DNA from: Eubacterium brachy ATCC 33089 | Lineage (GTDB): Bacteria; Bacillota; Clostridia; Peptostreptococcales; Anaerovoracaceae | Assembly (NCBI GenBank): GCA_000488855.1 | Contig: KI535284.1 | Span: 248,001-312,000, forward strand | DNA: 64,000 nt | Reading direction: 5' to 3' | Shown: positions 46,704 through 55,126 of the stretch, in pieces | Layout: each line of letters starts with the position of its first letter | Position numbering within the stretch: the first letter of the stretch is position 1 | Program-made: the position numbers and the translations under genes | The notes under the pieces: generated by a model | Database searches by the model: none | What the model was told of the DNA's origin: nothing | The model's input: the letters and a program-made list of their open reading frames with translations, nothing else

Positions 46704-48116
46704 TTACCGTTTTTCCAAAACCATCTCTCCAATTTTATATACATCACCGGCTCCCATCGTTATCACCATATCTCCTTCATGGGTATTTTCAAACAGAAAA
46801 TTCGCTACCTCTTCAAATGTCTCAAAGTAATACACATCTTTCTCCGGATGCTCTCTCTTGATTTCATCCGCCAACAGCTTAGAGCTAACCTTATTTATAT
46901 TTTTTTCCCTAGCCGCATAAATTTCAACCATTATAACCTTATCCGCATCTTTAAAAGCAGACGCAAACTCATCAAATAAAGCTATCGTTCTCGTGTACGT
47001 ATGAGGCTGAAACACACACCATAAACTCTTACTTGGAATGTTTTTTGCCGCCCTTAGAGCTGCTTTTATCTCCGTCGGATGATGAGCATAATCATCGACA
47101 ATTTTGACGCCTTTATCAGTCGTTCCCACTATATCAAATCTTCTTTGTGTCCCCTGAAAGTTTGATAGAGTTGACTTGGCAATTTTCAAATCTATGCCCA
47201 ATGTATCAGCACATGCCAATGCCGCAAGAGAATTTAAAACATTGTATTCTCCCGGGATATTCATCGATACGGTTCCAAGGCTTTCTCCTCTTCTATACAG
47301 TTCATATTTTGATATACCGTTACCATCAAATGCTATGTTTACAGCATAGTAATCACAATCCTCGTTTAAACCGAATGTGATTACGTTCTCCATCCCCTCT
47401 ACTGCCTTATTTACAAAAGGATTTGCACTGTAAGCTATAACCCGTCCGTCCGGCGGAACTCTACCCACGAATTTTTGAAAGCTCTCCAAAATATGATCGA
47501 TATCTCTAAAATAATCTAAATGATCCGAATCTATGTTTAAAACGATTTCTATTTTTGGTTCAAGGTATAGGAAACTATCCATGTATTCACACGCCTCCGT
47601 CACAAAATAATCTCCTTTTCCTATTCGCACGTTACCATCGAGTTCTTCTAAATTTCCACCTATTAACAGTGTGGGGTCGTAATCGGCATCTCTTAGCATT
47701 AAAGAAAGCATTGATGTAGTCGTGGTTTTACCATGGGTTCCTGATACCGCTATACTGTTTTTTTTCTGTCGCATCAACAGTCCAAGAGCTTCAGCTCGGC
47801 TGATTAAAGGAATTCCCAGTTCTTTTGCTCTGATCAGCTCAGGATTTTCATCGCTTATCGCTGCTGTATATATTACTAAATCAACATCGTTTACATTATT
47901 TCGATCATGTCCTATATGGACGTTAATACCCCTGTCTTTTAGCCGTTCCACGATTTCATTTCTATTCATATCAGAACCCGTTATATTGTGTCCCTGACTT
48001 CTTAATATTTCTGCAATAGCGGACATTCCTATTCCGCCTATACCGATAAAATGAATATTTTTCTTCTCATCTATATTAAAATTTCTGTTTATTTCTATAT
48101 TGATTTTATCCACCAT
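46704..48116 (-). CDS. murC: UDP-N-acetylmuramate-L-alanine ligase
   Basis: Adds L-Ala to UDP-MurNAc in peptidoglycan synthesis. HFIGIGGIGMSAIAEIL Rossmann start, ATP loop VSGTHGKTTTTSML, NIDSDHLDYF and DDYAHHPTEI are present; 470 residues. It is the first gene of the cluster; an extended -10 promoter precedes it. In Bacillus murC lies elsewhere, so its place next to the GlmU half groups two UDP-aminosugar steps. Confidence 0.97.
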   Translation of the reverse strand: MVDKINIEINRNFNIDEKKNIHFIGIGGIGMSAIAEILRSQGHNITGSDMNRNEIVERLKDRGINVHIGHDRNNVNDVDLVIYTAAISDENPELIRAKELGIPLISRAEALGLLMRQKKNSIAVSGTHGKTTTTSMLSLMLRDADYDPTLLIGGNLEELDGNVRIGKGDYFVTEACEYMDSFLYLEPKIEIVLNIDSDHLDYFRDIDHILESFQKFVGRVPPDGRVIAYSANPFVNKAVEGMENVITFGLNEDCDYYAVNIAFDGNGISKYELYRRGESLGTVSMNIPGEYNVLNSLAALACADTLGIDLKIAKSTLSNFQGTQRRFDIVGTTDKGVKIVDDYAHHPTEIKAALRAAKNIPSKSLWCVFQPHTYTRTIALFDEFASAFKDADKVIMVEIYAAREKNINKVSSKLLADEIKREHPEKDVYYFETFEEVANFLFENTHEGDMVITMGAGDVYKIGEMVLEKR

Positions 48117-48143
48117 TTTCAGCCTCCAAATTTCTCATGTTAC

Positions 48144-48152
48144 ATTATATCA
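48144..48152 (-). promoter_or_regulatory. Extended -10 promoter of the murC cluster
   Basis: Minus strand TGATATAAT (48152-48144). A -35 box at the normal distance is poor; the leader would be short (about 20 bases). Confidence 0.55.
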
Positions 48153-48344
48153 TAATTTCTTCAATATTTTGTCAGCTCTTAGGATTTTTTCCTTAAATTT
48201 TCTTACGATATTTCTACTATAATTCCAATCGATATATGAATAAAACATATGCTTTTCACAGTTCTAATAATCCTTTATATTCTGATATTATCAAGGAGTT
48301 TAGCACATTGTAATACAAAAAATAATTCATAAAAAAAAATATCG

Positions 48345-48373
48345 TTGCAATTATAATCGATTATGGATATAAT
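48345..48373 (+). promoter_or_regulatory. Promoter of spoVG
   Basis: TTGCAA (48345-48350) and TATAAT (48368-48373) are 17 bases apart, a sigma-A pattern. The 312-base murC-spoVG gap otherwise holds only AT-rich sequence with no gene. Confidence 0.7.
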
Positions 48374-48428
48374 TATGATTATTATAATATTACTACACTA
48401 TACTAAACTACATGGAAAGGTTAATAAA

Positions 48429-48719
48429 ATGAATATTTCAGACGTACGAGTACGTAAGATTAGCGATGACGGAAAGATGAAGGCCATTGTTTCAATTACT
48501 ATTGATGATGAATTTGTCGTGCATGACATTAAGATTATAGATGGTCAAAACGGATTGTTTATAGCTATGCCAAGTCGAAAAATAGGAGAAGGAGATTTCA
48601 GGGATATAGCTCATCCTCTGGCTTCTGAAACAAGGAATAAGATTAGAGATGCCATATTTGCTGAATATGAAAAAGTTCTAAACGAAAAAAATGAAACCGA
48701 ACTGTCAGATAATATATAA
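48429..48719 (+). CDS. spoVG: Septation protein SpoVG
   Basis: RNA/DNA-binding regulator of cell division, sporulation and virulence genes. [20 protein letters not shown], then [19 protein letters not shown] and [14 protein letters not shown] are diagnostic. 96 residues from ATG at 48429 (GAAAGG upstream); the frame extends to 48363 without an RBS. In Bacillus spoVG precedes glmU on the same strand; here it is divergent from murC. Confidence 0.95.
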   Translation: MNISDVRVRKISDDGKMKAIVSITIDDEFVVHDIKIIDGQNGLFIAMPSRKIGEGDFRDIAHPLASETRNKIRDAIFAEYEKVLNEKNETELSDNI

Positions 48720-48779
48720 GTTACACAACTGATACATATCTGTGATGCAACTTATAGTCATAGGCTTCAAATATTGAAA

Positions 48780-48817
48780 AACGAGTGTGTGAGAGAAAAT
48801 TCGCACACTCGTTTTTT
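48780..48817 (+). terminator. Terminator of spoVG
   Basis: AACGAGTGTGTGA pairs with TCGCACACTCGTT (with one G-T) around an 8-base loop, then six T. A second inverted repeat just after the stop codon (48716-48757, TATAAGTT with AACTTATA) has no T-run. Confidence 0.85.
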
Positions 48818-49062
48818 ACTATTGTTCCATATGCACGCTGAAATTGTATCGGTTATCATATATTATATCTATTTATGTCAATAATATTGCACTATTTAAA
48901 ACTGTGGCGAACAGTTTCCGGTTATATTATGCATTAAACGAAATATTTTATCATATATGAATATCATCATCAGCTATTATAACGAGGATGTCTCAATAAT
49001 ATTTCTGTATTCTCATATATTCAATAATTCTCTAAAGAAAATATTCATTATTTTATCACCAA
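48818..49062. other. Non-coding AT-rich gap between spoVG and the tRNA cluster
   Basis: After the spoVG terminator there is no reading frame with an RBS and no recognisable RNA. The stretch is AT-rich with scattered ATATAT runs. The only structured part is the inverted repeat at 49063-49110. Confidence 0.6.
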
Positions 49063-49110
49063 AAACCGGTATGATATCGGAATTGAATAACTCCGATATC
49101 ATACCGGTTT
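49063..49110 (-). terminator. Perfect 19-bp inverted repeat ending the tRNA operon
   Basis: AAACCGGTATGATATCGGA (49063-49081) is exactly complementary to 49092-49110, loop of 10 bases. It begins 4 bases after the tRNA-Cys 3' end on the minus strand and is followed by TTTTT, so it probably ends transcription of the tRNA operon. The stem is much longer than the other terminators here. Confidence 0.75.
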
Positions 49111-49114
49111 GAAA

Positions 49115-49189
<75 letters not shown>

Positions 49190-49193
49190 ATAT

Positions 49194-49268
49194 TGGCTAG
49201 GGTAGCAGGATTCGAACCTGCGCATGACGGAATCAGAATCCGTTGCCTTACCGCTTGGCTATACCCCA
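49194..49268 (-). tRNA. tRNA-Gln (CTG)
   Basis: Acceptor TGGGGTA with TACCCTA, anticodon loop TTCTGAT (anticodon CTG), TTCGAAT T-loop and encoded CCA. The body matches bacterial tRNA-Gln. Note the anticodon is CTG rather than the commoner TTG, so a TTG isoacceptor presumably exists elsewhere. Confidence 0.93.
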
Positions 49269-49275
49269 ACGCATA

Positions 49276-49352
49276 TGGGGTGGATGGTGGGATTCGAACC
49301 CACGCATGACGGAGCCACAACCCGTTGTCTTAACCACTTGACTACACCCACC
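49276..49352 (-). tRNA. tRNA-His (GTG)
   Basis: Anticodon loop TTGTGGC (anticodon GTG); extra G at position -1 encoded (GGTGGGTG), paired with C73, as required by HisRS. Encoded CCA. Confidence 0.95.
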
Positions 49353-49367
49353 ATGGTTTAAAAAAAT

Positions 49368-49444
49368 TGGCGATCCGAATCGGGCTCGAACCGACGACCT
49401 CCAGCGTGACAGGCTGGCATTCTAACCAACTGAACTACCGGACC
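49368..49444 (-). tRNA. tRNA-Asp (GTC)
   Basis: Anticodon loop CTGTCAC (GTC) in a CCAGC/GCTGG stem; acceptor GGTCCGG with TCGGATC (two G-T pairs), encoded CCA. Confidence 0.95.
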
Positions 49445-49451
49445 GCATGTT

Positions 49452-49527
49452 TGGTGGGCGTAATAGGGCTCGAACCTATGACCCTCTGCTTGTAAGGCAG
49501 ATGCTCTCCCAGCTGAGCTATACGCCC
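49452..49527 (-). tRNA. tRNA-Val (TAC)
   Basis: Acceptor GGGCGTA/TACGCCC, anticodon loop CTTACAA (TAC), T-loop TTCGAGC, encoded CCA. Confidence 0.96.
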
Positions 49528-49534
49528 AAATAAA

Positions 49535-49611
49535 TGGTAGCGGCGAGAGGAGTCGAACCTCCGACCTTTCGGGTATGAACCGAACGCTCTAGCCAACTAA
49601 GCTACACCGCC
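49535..49611 (-). tRNA. tRNA-Met (CAT), elongator
   Basis: Anticodon loop TTCATAC (CAT). The acceptor GGCGGTG begins with a normal G1 pair (G-T), and no three G-C anticodon-stem pairs of the initiator are present, so this is elongator Met. It is the first gene of the tRNA operon. A tRNA-Ile(CAU) is not excluded, but its body looks like Met. Confidence 0.9.
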
Positions 49612-49649
49612 ATCCCTCACAATATTCAAAATTGAATACTGCAAGAGTT

Positions 49650-49678
49650 ATTTTAGCATTATGAATGTTTAAAGTCAA
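49650..49678 (-). promoter_or_regulatory. Promoter of the tRNA operon
   Basis: Minus strand TTGACT (49678-49673) and TAAAAT (49655-49650) are 17 bases apart. All six tRNAs follow in one direction with gaps of 4-15 bases. Confidence 0.75.
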
Positions 49679-49707
49679 GTTATTTTCAACTTTACATTAA
49701 AAAAAAT

Positions 49708-50406
49708 CTAAAACTGCTCCTTGCCTTTTTCTTTCTCATATTTTGCTACCATATTCCTCAATATTTTAATTGCAAATTCAGTATTTACGTGCTGAAATCT
49801 TAACTTATCATCAAAAAAAGGGGCCGCATCTTCGCAAATCTTATCGTATACTTCCTGTTCAAGAGGTATATTCATACATCTTTCATCTGAAAGAAGCATA
49901 TCGAACACGACTTGTCCCTTTTCACCAACATTGACATACATACCGTAGATATCTTCTAATTCAATTTCACTTCCATCGCAGACTATCTGACTTTTATATA
50001 CTTCCTTGGCAATCTCAAGCACCCTGTCATCCAGATTTTCATTTCTCGCTATAATTTTCTCCTTAAGCTCGTTATAATCATCAGTTACTCTGAGCTGATA
50101 ATCACTTGTAACGTCATATTCTCCCAGCAGTTCGCCGTTCAGTGCCTTACATGAATTCTTAAATTCTTTTTCGTCTACAGGCAAGTACCAGATTATTATT
50201 TTCATCTTATTATCTATGCAAATGACCGGATATACCGTAGTGTTTTCATGATTACAAACCTTGCATTTGCTCGTTATTATCTCATCTCTTAAAATTTTTT
50301 CTCTCAGAGCAGGATTTTCTGTTATATCCAATTCGTCCCACACTTTCACGGTATATTCCGATTTACAATTTTCACATGTCACATATTCCATTTCAAATTC
50401 ACTCAT
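49708..50406 (-). CDS. CpXC domain protein
   Basis: Residues 1-110 form a CpXC domain with paired cysteines CENC and CKVC, a presumed zinc site; the rest (residues 110-232) is acidic and helical with no recognised motif. Function unknown for the whole family. It stands alone between a tRNA operon and xth, with no operon partner. Confidence 0.8.
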   Translation of the reverse strand: MSEFEMEYVTCENCKSEYTVKVWDELDITENPALREKILRDEIITSKCKVCNHENTTVYPVICIDNKMKIIIWYLPVDEKEFKNSCKALNGELLGEYDVTSDYQLRVTDDYNELKEKIIARNENLDDRVLEIAKEVYKSQIVCDGSEIELEDIYGMYVNVGEKGQVVFDMLLSDERCMNIPLEQEVYDKICEDAAPFFDDKLRFQHVNTEFAIKILRNMVAKYEKEKGKEQF

Positions 50407-50632
50407 ATTTTTACCTATCTTTACGAGAAATTTTATATTTTCATCTCATGTACTTTAACTCTCATTTTCACTGATATTATAACATAACCCACTCAAGTTT
50501 TACCACTGTGATTCCTTTACAAATTCTCATATCTGTTTTATGTGCAGTTGTGAACTCGCATATCTTTGGTGTATAATCTCTTATATGGCAGTCACTGCAA
50601 CAAGCATGTTTGTATACGAACGGAGGAGTAGT

Positions 50633-51385
50633 ATGAAATTCATATCCTGGAATGTAAATGGAATGAGAGCAGTTTTAAAAAAAGGTTTTACAGATTTTCT
50701 GTACAACGAAAGTCCTGATTTTTTGTGCATACAAGAAACTAAGATGCAGGAAGGACAAGCTTGCATAGACACGCCCGGATATTATCAATATTGGGACAGT
50801 GCGGAGAAAAAAGGATATTCGGGAACCCTTCTATTGAGTAAAATAGAGCCCCTTTCAGTATCATTCGGATTAGGTATAGATAAACACGATCATGAGGGAA
50901 GAGCTGTTACTGCAGAATATGAAGATTTTTATTTAGTCAATTTCTATGTTCCCAATGCACAGGAAAAATTAAAAAGAATAGATTATCGAATGGAATGGGA
51001 AGATGATGCCAGAGAATACTTAAAGGCCCTTGAAAAAAATAAACCTGTTATCCTATGTGGTGATTTAAATGTGGCTGCAACGGAAATAGATTTGAAAAAT
51101 CCCTCATCAAATAAAAATAATGCGGGGTTTTCTCAACAGGAAAGAGATAAATTCGCACAGCTTTTAGACTCAGGTTTTATTGATACTTTCAGATATTTTT
51201 ATCCCGATTTAGAAGGTGCATACTCTTGGTGGAGCTACAGATTTAATGCGAGAGCCAACAATGCCGGCTGGCGTATTGACTATTTTCTAGTTTCTAAATG
51301 CCTGGAAAGCAGATTGCAATCTGCAGAAATTTTGTCCAACATTTTAGGAAGCGATCACTGCCCTGTTAAATTAGAAATAAAATGA
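50633..51385 (+). CDS. xth: Exodeoxyribonuclease III / AP endonuclease
   Basis: Base-excision repair enzyme that cuts abasic sites. MKFISWNVNGMRAV, LCIQETKMQ, YVPNAQ, GDLNVAATEIDL and the C-terminal GSDHCPVKLEI catalytic motifs are intact. The frame extends to 50540, but CGGAGGAG precedes ATG at 50633, giving 250 residues. Monocistronic, convergent with ychF. Confidence 0.96.
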   Translation: MKFISWNVNGMRAVLKKGFTDFLYNESPDFLCIQETKMQEGQACIDTPGYYQYWDSAEKKGYSGTLLLSKIEPLSVSFGLGIDKHDHEGRAVTAEYEDFYLVNFYVPNAQEKLKRIDYRMEWEDDAREYLKALEKNKPVILCGDLNVAATEIDLKNPSSNKNNAGFSQQERDKFAQLLDSGFIDTFRYFYPDLEGAYSWWSYRFNARANNAGWRIDYFLVSKCLESRLQSAEILSNILGSDHCPVKLEIK

Positions 51386-51616
51386 CCTCTATTGTACGCA
51401 ATTTTCAATCCTACTCTCCGCCACAATTAGAGTTTATATAATAATTCTGTAAATTACGTATTGTAATAGATTTATAGTTTTCATAATAAACAATTTTGCA
51501 AACTTATTTAGTTGTATTTTTGCTTTTTATGAACTTTACTTGTAAAATCACTATTCCGATATATTTTTCTGCATTGCTCACGTGTGAACAATATTCTTTT
51601 GTACAGCTTTATTTTA

Positions 51617-52711
51617 TTACACATTAAACAGAAAGTTCATAATATCTCCGTCCTGAACAACGTATTCTTTTCCCTCGGATTTGACTAATCCTCTTTCTTT
51701 TGCCATCTGCATACTACCTTCACATTCCATCAACTTATCGAAGGAAATGGTTTCGGCTCTGATGAATCCTCTCTCAAAATCGCTGTGAATTTTTCCTGCA
51801 GCCTGTGGAGCCTTAGTTCCTCGCTTAATTGTCCAAGCTCTACATTCCTGAACACCTGCAGTCAAATATGAAATTAAATTGAGAAGTTTGTAAGATTCCT
51901 TTACCAACTTATCAAGACCGCTTTCGTCTATTCCCAACTCTTCCAAAAACATTGACTTTTCCTCGTCGTCAAGTTGAGAAATTTCCTCTTCTATCTTAGC
52001 ACATATGACTGTTGTCCCTGCCCCTTCCGTTTCAGAAAACTCTCTCACAGCCTTAACGTACTGATTTTCTCCATCACCTGCGATATCTTTCTCTGAAACG
52101 TTGGCAACGTAAATCACAGGTTTGAATGAAATCAATCCCAGAGATTTTACAAACCCTTTATCAGTTTCATCTAATTCCATTGCTCTTACGGATTTTCCAC
52201 TTTCTAAAAATTCATACACTCTCTTTAGGAGTTCAAGTTCTTTTGCCAAGCTCTTATCTCCTTTTAGATTCCTTGTCGTTCTCTGAATTCTTCTTTCCAG
52301 CATCTCCATATCCGAAAATATCAGCTCCATGTTTATAATTTCAATATCGGCAACAGGATCTACCTTTCCGTCAACGTGTACTACGTTTTCATCCTCAAAG
52401 CATCTTACCACGTGTATAATCGCCTCTACTTCTCTTATATGACCCAAAAACTTGTTTCCCAGACCTTCTCCTTTTGATGCCCCTTTAACAAGTCCTGCAA
52501 TATCGTAAAACTCAATAGCAGTTTGAACTACTTTTTTAGTTTTGTAAATTTTAGAAAGAATGTCTAATCTTTCATCCGGTACCGCTACTACCCCCACATT
52601 GGGTTCTATGGTGCAAAACGGATAGTTAGCCGACTCTGCTCCGGCTTTAGTTATAGCGTTGAACAAAGTGCTCTTTCCTACGTTTGGCAAGCCTACTATA
52701 CCTAATTTCAT
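51617..52711 (-). CDS. ychF: Ribosome-binding ATPase YchF
   Basis: Obg-family P-loop protein that prefers ATP, linked to translation and oxidative stress. GLPNVGKSTLFNAIT (G1), DIAGLVKGASKGEGLGNKFL (G3), a NVSE-type G4 and the C-terminal TGS domain (RAWTIKRGTKAPQAAG, then EYVVQDGDIMNFLFNV). 364 residues, standard. Confidence 0.97.
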   Translation of the reverse strand: MKLGIVGLPNVGKSTLFNAITKAGAESANYPFCTIEPNVGVVAVPDERLDILSKIYKTKKVVQTAIEFYDIAGLVKGASKGEGLGNKFLGHIREVEAIIHVVRCFEDENVVHVDGKVDPVADIEIINMELIFSDMEMLERRIQRTTRNLKGDKSLAKELELLKRVYEFLESGKSVRAMELDETDKGFVKSLGLISFKPVIYVANVSEKDIAGDGENQYVKAVREFSETEGAGTTVICAKIEEEISQLDDEEKSMFLEELGIDESGLDKLVKESYKLLNLISYLTAGVQECRAWTIKRGTKAPQAAGKIHSDFERGFIRAETISFDKLMECEGSMQMAKERGLVKSEGKEYVVQDGDIMNFLFNV

Positions 52712-52820
52712 TTCTATCTCCTATTTAATCATCAAAAATTTTATCATCTTAAAATTATATCTTCCAAATCGTTTATTGACTTAATTATTTTACTATTTCA
52801 GCTTGTTATTTTCAATGCCA

Positions 52821-53570
52821 TTATTTAAAATCCTTCCTGTGTTTCTCTTTCTTCGCTAAAATGGCATAGCCTATTATAGAACATATTGCGATAAGCAAAC
52901 TTATAACTTGTCCTTGTCTGAACATACCTATCATCAAACTATCCGTCCTTAGTCCTTCGACGAAAAATCTTTCCAAGCTGTACAGCATTCCGTATAACAT
53001 CAAAATTTGACCTTTAAATTTTCTCCTCCTGCTTATCCAAATTAAAAATACAAACAGTAAAATACACCATATTGACTCATATAAAAAAGTGGGATGAACC
53101 TTTTCCCCGTTCACGGTAATCGCCCAAGGCAAATCTGTCGGACCACCGTGTGCTTCACCATTAAAAAAATTCCCCCATCTGCCGATAGCCTGAGCTAAAG
53201 CCACAGATGGAATCACCAAATCCAGCAAATCGAAGAAATTTATTTTCTTCAATCGGCACATTATATATGCTGTTCCTATTCCAAAAATCAATCCACCGTG
53301 GATTGCCAATCCGCCGTTTCTGACATTTATTATTTCACTCAAATTATCCTTATAGTAATCCCACTGAAATATGACATAGTACAACCTGGCACCTATTATT
53401 CCGATAGGTATTGAAATCAGAATAATATCTATTATCTTATCCTTCTTTACACTGAATCTCTCAGCTCTACAGTACGAAATAGCTCCTGCAATTAACATTC
53501 CCGTTGCAATTAAAATGCCATACCATCGAATTTCTATTCCCATTATAGTTACAGCTATCGGATTTGGCAT
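52821..53570 (-). CDS. lgt: Prolipoprotein diacylglyceryl transferase
   Basis: First enzyme of lipoprotein maturation, in the membrane; it would modify the lipoprotein encoded at 34916. Seven hydrophobic helices; NGGLAIHGGLIFG contains the conserved HGG, and GRWGNFFNGEAHGGPT is the Lgt signature (Trp in place of the common Ile). 249 residues. Confidence 0.95.
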   Translation of the reverse strand: MPNPIAVTIMGIEIRWYGILIATGMLIAGAISYCRAERFSVKKDKIIDIILISIPIGIIGARLYYVIFQWDYYKDNLSEIINVRNGGLAIHGGLIFGIGTAYIMCRLKKINFFDLLDLVIPSVALAQAIGRWGNFFNGEAHGGPTDLPWAITVNGEKVHPTFLYESIWCILLFVFLIWISRRRKFKGQILMLYGMLYSLERFFVEGLRTDSLMIGMFRQGQVISLLIAICSIIGYAILAKKEKHRKDFK

Positions 53571-53639
53571 AATTCCCCCTTTTACATCTTACTTATTTCA
53601 TCCTTATCGGCTTTTATACGATATATCTATACATTTAAA

Positions 53640-53664
53640 TTGGTGAGAATTTCTCCTCACCAAC
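53640..53664 (-). terminator. Hairpin after srtB
   Basis: TTGGTGAG pairs with CTCACCAA on the minus strand around an 8-9 base loop, followed by TTTAAATG. A modest terminator between srtB and lgt. Confidence 0.55.
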
Positions 53665-53718
53665 TACATCTGCTATTCATAATATCACGAACAACTTCTC
53701 TCACCTCACACCGCTCGG

Positions 53719-54438
53719 TTACTTTTCCCGACTTTTGCTGTCATCCTTTATCTCAACTGCAACGACAACATATCTTCCCTCTTCGCTGTGATAAGAACAT
53801 GTGGATAGAGTAATTATGTTGTCCCCCCACTTTGGAGTGATTCCCGTATCCTTCTTAGTCATTGATTTCACGCCCTTGATATATGCGTTAAAATCACCTT
53901 TGTTTTGTATATTTACATAATCATAAACATTGAAACCTTTCTTCAAAGCGTCTGTCTTGCCATAGGCAAACACTCTATAAGTTTTTTTCCCGCCATTCAC
54001 ATAATCGACTTCTATAGTATCATGTGCCTTTGCGTATTCCGGATCGTCGTAGTTCAACAAATTGTTGAACATGGTTCCGTCTTTCATATGATGACCGTAG
54101 AAGATCATATGCTTGGATTTTTTCAAATTGGTATGACCATCTAAAAACGGGGTTCCTGCCATACTATGCTTCTTCTCGAAATTTCTACGCAAGTAATATT
54201 CAGGGCTCTTAGGCGTGAACATCACAGGATAGCTGATTTTCGTGTCCAAGACCTTCAACCAAGCGAAAGTGTCCCCATTTTTCTCCTTTAGCTGTTTCAG
54301 GTTATACTCTTCCTCCAGTTTCTTAAAATCTTTTTGTACAACATGGCCGTCATAATAGTATTTTGCGATTTTAAAACCGGATACTAAGAATACTGCTATG
54401 CATATGACCAATATTATTTTTCTGATAACTTCTTTCAT
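53719..54438 (-). CDS. srtB: Class B sortase
   Basis: Membrane-anchored transpeptidase that links sorted proteins to the cell wall. One N-terminal TM (IILVICIAVFLVSGFKIA), catalytic His in FYGHHMKDGTMF, catalytic Cys in TLSTCSYH and Arg in EGRYVVVAVE. Two lysine-rich stretches. 239 residues. No sorting-signal substrate is encoded nearby. ATG overlaps pyrE by four bases. Confidence 0.92.
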   Translation of the reverse strand: MKEVIRKIILVICIAVFLVSGFKIAKYYYDGHVVQKDFKKLEEEYNLKQLKEKNGDTFAWLKVLDTKISYPVMFTPKSPEYYLRRNFEKKHSMAGTPFLDGHTNLKKSKHMIFYGHHMKDGTMFNNLLNYDDPEYAKAHDTIEVDYVNGGKKTYRVFAYGKTDALKKGFNVYDYVNIQNKGDFNAYIKGVKSMTKKDTGITPKWGDNIITLSTCSYHSEEGRYVVVAVEIKDDSKSREK

Positions 54439-55109
54439 TTCACACCATATTCCCTATAATAATCTTCCAAAGTCGATAATACTTCATCATTTAATATTTC
54501 CTTGTAAGTTTCGACACTTCTGATATATTTAATTACTTCATCCATATTCACTATGGCTTCGGCAGGAAATTCATAATTCATTGATACTTCATCAATTGCG
54601 GTAAAAGAACCGCCTTTTCCTCTTTCCTGTCTGTTCAGTGATACCATCAAACCTATAATCTCAACATCTCCCTGACTTTTCAAAATAGGATAAGTCTCAT
54701 CTATTGACTTTCCCGAAGTCGTGACATCTTCTATCATGACGATTCTATCTCCATCTTGAATTTTGGCACCCAGAAGTATCCCCGCATCTCCGTGATCCTT
54801 TATTTCCTTTCTGTTGGCACAGTATCTCACTTCTTTGCCATATAATCTATAAATAGCCATAGCCGTCGCAACCGATAGCGGAATACCCTTATATGCCGGT
54901 CCAAATAAGATATCAAAATCCAGCCCGAATTTTTCTTTAATAGCTATAGCATAAAATTCTCCCAGCTTTTCAAGTTGTCTACCCGTAACGTAATCTCCTG
55001 CATTCATGAAAAACGGTGATTTTCTTCCACTTTTCAATGTAAACTTACCGAATTTCAACACTTTGCTTTCCAACATAAAATCTATAAAATCTCTTTTATA
55101 TTGTTGCAT
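54435..55109 (-). CDS. pyrE: Orotate phosphoribosyltransferase
   Basis: Converts orotate plus PRPP to OMP. KSGRKSPFFMNAG, FGPAYKGIPLSVATAMA and the PRPP loop VMIEDVTTSGKSI are present; 224 residues. It is coupled to srtB by the ATGA overlap, with no other pyr gene nearby. Confidence 0.95.
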   Translation of the reverse strand: MQQYKRDFIDFMLESKVLKFGKFTLKSGRKSPFFMNAGDYVTGRQLEKLGEFYAIAIKEKFGLDFDILFGPAYKGIPLSVATAMAIYRLYGKEVRYCANRKEIKDHGDAGILLGAKIQDGDRIVMIEDVTTSGKSIDETYPILKSQGDVEIIGLMVSLNRQERGKGGSFTAIDEVSMNYEFPAEAIVNMDEVIKYIRSVETYKEILNDEVLSTLEDYYREYGVK

Positions 55110-55126
55110 ATTACCCCCTACAGCAC

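Noticed and set aside
48716-48757. Inverted repeat (TATAAGTT with AACTTATA) right after the spoVG stop
   Set aside because: Lacks a T-run and is followed by a much better terminator, so no separate function claimed.
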